This document shows positions 5,861 to 8,139 of a stretch of 8,139 nucleotides of DNA, piece by piece. The DNA lies in the NCBI GenBank assembly GCA_964247675.1, contig CAXTVW010000151.1, forward strand, positions 1-8,139, read 5' to 3'. The stretch comes from BOG-908 sp964247675 (GTDB lineage Bacteria; Pseudomonadota; Alphaproteobacteria; Acetobacterales; Acetobacteraceae). Numbering within the stretch: the first letter of the stretch is position 1; each line of letters starts with the position of its first letter. The notes beneath the pieces were generated by a model that worked only from the letters and a program-made list of their open reading frames with translations, was not told the DNA's origin and did no database searches. Position numbers and translations under genes: made by a program.

Positions 5861-5917
5861 CGGAGCAAAAGTTTTTTGCTTCTTTTTTTCAAAAAAGAAG
5901 GCCTTCCTTCCTTCCCC
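5861..5917 (+). repeat. AT-rich intergenic repeat, copy R6 (best-formed)
   Basis: Plus-strand copy with head CGGAGCAAAAG, then TTTTTTGCTTC, a T7 run, C, AAAAAAGAAGGCC and a CTTCCTTCC tail. Two hairpins are visible: AGCAAAA pairs with TTTTGCT (5864-5880), and CTTCTTTTTT (5879-5888) pairs perfectly with AAAAAAGAAG (5891-5900). They overlap by two bases, so only one can fully form. One frame through this copy translates to a Phe/Lys-rich peptide that could be called a false small gene. Confidence 0.88.
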
Positions 5918-6026
5918 CAGCCAAAACGGGAAAATTTCCTGCCCGGATCAGGAAACATCGCCCTCGTAACATCGGCGTCATCACGTGCATACGATCCCCA
6001 ACGCCCAGCAAGGGGAACACACACGG

Positions 6027-8139
6027 ATGCCGGCCCGCCACCGCCTGAAGCTGCTAGCCGCCGCCGCACCGGCACTCCTCGCCCACCAGGCGTCCGCGCA
6101 AACCGCCCCAGCCGCGCCCCCCGCCAGCCAGGTCGAGCAGATCACCGTGGTCGGCACCAGCCCCCTGCTGGGCAGCGGCGTGGACCGCAACGCCATCCCC
6201 GTCGACACCCAGGTGCTAAGCAGCGCCAGCATCGCCCGCGAAGGCGCGCCGGACGTCCTGCAAGCCCTCAACACCCAGGTCTCCGGCGTCAACCTCGACA
6301 GCGCGTCCGGCAATCCCTACCAGCCCTCGCTGTTCTACAACGGCTTCGAGGTCTCGCCCCTGCAAGGCACCTCCCAGGGCGTCGCCGTCTACCTCAACGG
6401 CATACGCTTCAACCAGCCCTTCGGCGACACGGTGAACTGGGACCTCATCCCGGACATCGCCATCAGCAAGATCAACGTCGAAGGCTCCAACCCCCTCTTC
6501 GGCCTGAACGCCCTGGGCGGCTCCTTCAACATCGCCCTGAAGGACGGCTTCTCCACCCAGGGCGGCCAGGCGGACCTCTCCGGCGGCGCGTTCGGCACCG
6601 TCCAGGGCGACATCGAATACGGCGTCCAAAGCGGCAACCAGGCCCTCTACATCGCTGGCAGCGTAATCCACCAGGACGGCTGGCGAGACCTGCAATCCAC
6701 CGACATACAGAATTTCTTCGCCGATTACGGCCTCAAGCGCGACGGCGCCGAAATGCACTTCGACCTCAGCGCCGCCAATTCGGTGATCAACGGCCCAGGC
6801 ACCGCGCCGATCGAACTCCTCGCCGTCGACTCGCGCGCCCAGTTCACCGCCCCCAACGGCATAGGCAACCGCACCATACAGGCCGCCTTCCGCAGCAACA
6901 TCGATCTCAACGACGCGCTCTCCGTCCAGGCGCAAGCCTATTACGACTACTTCCAGCAACGCGTGGTGAACGGCAACACGGCCGACGACACACCCTGCGA
7001 CGACGGCAGTAACCTTCTCTGCCAAGGCCCCGGCCAGCCCAGCACCACCCGCAACGGCGCCCCCATCCCCGCCTTCCTCGGCAACACCGCCGCCTACAGC
7101 GAGCTCGACGTCAACACCACCAACACCAACGCCTACGGCGCCGCCGCCCAGCTCACCGACACCGGCGACCTCTACGGCTTCAAAAACCACCTCGTCGCCG
7201 GCGCCTCCTTCGACGGCGCGCAGACCGAGTTCTCCGCCACTGCCTTCATCGGCGGCCTCACCCCATTCACCCGCGTCTATTCCGGCCCAGGCGTGGTCAT
7301 CGACGAGCCAGGCAACAACGTCCCCGTACGCGTCGCCATCACCGATAGCTACGCCGGCGGCTTCGCGTCAGACACGCTGAACCTGACACAAGCCCTCGCC
7401 GCCACCATCTCCGGCCGCTTCAACTTCGCCGAAATCGACCTGGCAGACCAAGGCGGCGGCGACCTCACCGGAAACCACGCCTACGCCCGCTTCAACCCCG
7501 CGGCCGGCCTCACCTACGAACTCTCCCCCGCACTCACCGCCTACGCCGGCTACGCAGAAGCCAACCGCGCCCCCACGCCGGCCGAACTCTCCTGCGCCGG
7601 CCCGCAAAACTCCTGCAGCCTGGCCAACTTCTTCGTGGGCGACCCCGACCTCAAACAGGTCATCGCCCACACGATAGAAGCCGGCCTGCGCGGCCACACG
7701 AACATCCTGCCCACCGCGCGCCTCGGCTACGACCTGAGCCTGTTCCGCACCGACTCCGACGACGACATCGCCTTCATCAACAGCGTCACCCTCAACCGCG
7801 CCTATTTCGCCAATATCGGCCAGACCAGGCGCCAAGGCGCCTCCGCCCGCGCCGACCTCCATCTCGAGCGCATCTCCACCTACGTCTCCTACACCTTCAC
7901 CGACGCCACGTACCAGTCCGGCTACGTCGAGTCTGGCGGCAGCAACCCCGCCCAGGACGCCAACGGCAACGTCACCATCCGCCCGGGCAACGAACTCCCC
8001 GGCATCCCCCGCAGCGTCATCAAGTTCGGCATCGACGCCACGCTCACCCAAGCCTGGCACGCCGGCATCGACGGCCAATACCAGTCCGGCCAATACCTGT
8101 TCGGCGACGAAGCAAACCTCACCCCCCGCCTGCCCGGCT
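6027..8139 (+). CDS. TonB-dependent outer membrane receptor (partial, 3' end beyond window)
   Basis: Energy-coupled outer-membrane transporter; 704 complete codons are present and the frame runs open off the right edge. A signal peptide (1-24) has a basic start, an Ala/Leu core and an ASA|Q cleavage site. ITVVG (39-43) is the TonB box. The plug (about 56-170) includes SPLQGTSQGVAVYLNGIRFN, DLIPDIAISKINVEGSNPLF and GLNALGGSFNI, the usual plug endings. The rest shows alternating aromatic and polar strands of the barrel, including AYAGYAEANRAPTPAELSC. The only four cysteines form two close pairs, C324/C332 and C523/C530, probably disulfides in extracellular loops. AGGGGA (6011-6016) lies ten bases before the ATG. 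The substrate cannot be read from the sequence: there is no adjacent ABC transporter, ExbBD, sigma factor or siderophore gene, and no N-terminal signalling domain. The terminal barrel strand with its C-terminal aromatic residue is outside the window. Confidence 0.94.
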   Translation, partial: MPARHRLKLLAAAAPALLAHQASAQTAPAAPPASQVEQITVVGTSPLLGSGVDRNAIPVDTQVLSSASIAREGAPDVLQALNTQVSGVNLDSASGNPYQPSLFYNGFEVSPLQGTSQGVAVYLNGIRFNQPFGDTVNWDLIPDIAISKINVEGSNPLFGLNALGGSFNIALKDGFSTQGGQADLSGGAFGTVQGDIEYGVQSGNQALYIAGSVIHQDGWRDLQSTDIQNFFADYGLKRDGAEMHFDLSAANSVINGPGTAPIELLAVDSRAQFTAPNGIGNRTIQAAFRSNIDLNDALSVQAQAYYDYFQQRVVNGNTADDTPCDDGSNLLCQGPGQPSTTRNGAPIPAFLGNTAAYSELDVNTTNTNAYGAAAQLTDTGDLYGFKNHLVAGASFDGAQTEFSATAFIGGLTPFTRVYSGPGVVIDEPGNNVPVRVAITDSYAGGFASDTLNLTQALAATISGRFNFAEIDLADQGGGDLTGNHAYARFNPAAGLTYELSPALTAYAGYAEANRAPTPAELSCAGPQNSCSLANFFVGDPDLKQVIAHTIEAGLRGHTNILPTARLGYDLSLFRTDSDDDIAFINSVTLNRAYFANIGQTRRQGASARADLHLERISTYVSYTFTDATYQSGYVESGGSNPAQDANGNVTIRPGNELPGIPRSVIKFGIDATLTQAWHAGIDGQYQSGQYLFGDEANLTPRLPG

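Larger units (their letters stand above)
5720..6026. promoter_or_regulatory. Divergent intergenic region between the catalase-like and TonB receptor genes
   Basis: This 307-bp gap should hold both promoters. On the catalase side it has three small inverted repeats: AAGCCT-c-AGGCTT (5762-5774), GTTG-taaatt-CAAC (5777-5790) and GCTTCA-gaa-TGAAGC (5827-5841). Repeat copy R6 follows at 5861-5917. Between R6 and the receptor start there is a weak promoter candidate, GTAACA (5966-5971) and TACGAT (5990-5995) with an 18-base spacer. I see no recognisable Fur box or OxyR site. Promoter positions are guesses. Confidence 0.4.

Noticed and set aside
5861..5917. Repeat R6 as an ordinary intrinsic terminator
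   Set aside because: A hairpin followed by a T run is present, but the stem is almost all A-T, and no gene on the plus strand ends upstream. The same unit is found in divergent gaps.
5848..6048. Possible small protein beginning near repeat R6, with a Phe/Lys-rich segment
   Set aside because: The segment is the translated repeat itself, as also seen at R1 and R3. The frame continues into noncoding DNA and overlaps the receptor start.
6216..8093. Two long minus-strand open frames (6216-7190 and 7368-8093) rich in Val, Gly, Ala and Asp
   Set aside because: They are mirror images of the C-ending codons of the TonB receptor gene. The receptor frame has a signal peptide, TonB box and plug, and these have nothing recognisable.

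Overview
The window is GC-rich and densely coded, with codons that mostly end in G or C. It looks like an alphaproteobacterial chromosome, most likely family Acetobacteraceae. I infer this from the order bamE / cytochrome c chaperone / DUF177 / rpmF / plsX / fabH, from the character of the TonB receptor, and from an AT-rich intergenic repeat of a kind I recall from that family. I could not search a database, so the family is an inference.

Layout: (1) 1-3611, minus strand, is a housekeeping gene run read right to left: ubiquinol-cytochrome c chaperone (3611-3054), DUF177/YceD-like protein (3054-2533, overlapping by one base), a 232-bp gap with a repeat pair, rpmF (2300-2097), plsX (2057-954) and fabH (950 to the left edge, about five residues short). 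It links ribosome assembly (YceD-like, L32), membrane lipid initiation (PlsX, FabH) and assembly of respiratory complex III. (2) 3612-3931 is a divergent gap with a second repeat pair. (3) 3932-4471, plus strand, is a BamE-like outer-membrane lipoprotein. (4) 4478-5917 is a small heme-catalase-like gene on the minus strand (5719-4625, TTG start), with one repeat copy on each side. (5) 6027 to the right edge, plus strand, is a TonB-dependent outer-membrane receptor with signal peptide, TonB box, plug and most of the barrel; its C-terminus lies outside the window.

The most notable non-genic feature is a family of about 50-bp AT-rich repeats. Six copies were found by eye, and they occupy all four intergenic gaps longer than 150 bp, whatever the gene orientation there. 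In order along the window they run (-)(+), (-)(+), (-)(+). The first two couples are close head-to-head pairs around a GC-rich centre of 33-53 bp. The third couple has the same polarity but brackets the whole catalase gene. Each unit can fold as two overlapping hairpins, and copies seem to differ in a compensating way at the stem base. This resembles REP/BIME-type elements and is the main candidate for follow-up. No CRISPR array, tRNA, rRNA, transposase or phage gene was seen.
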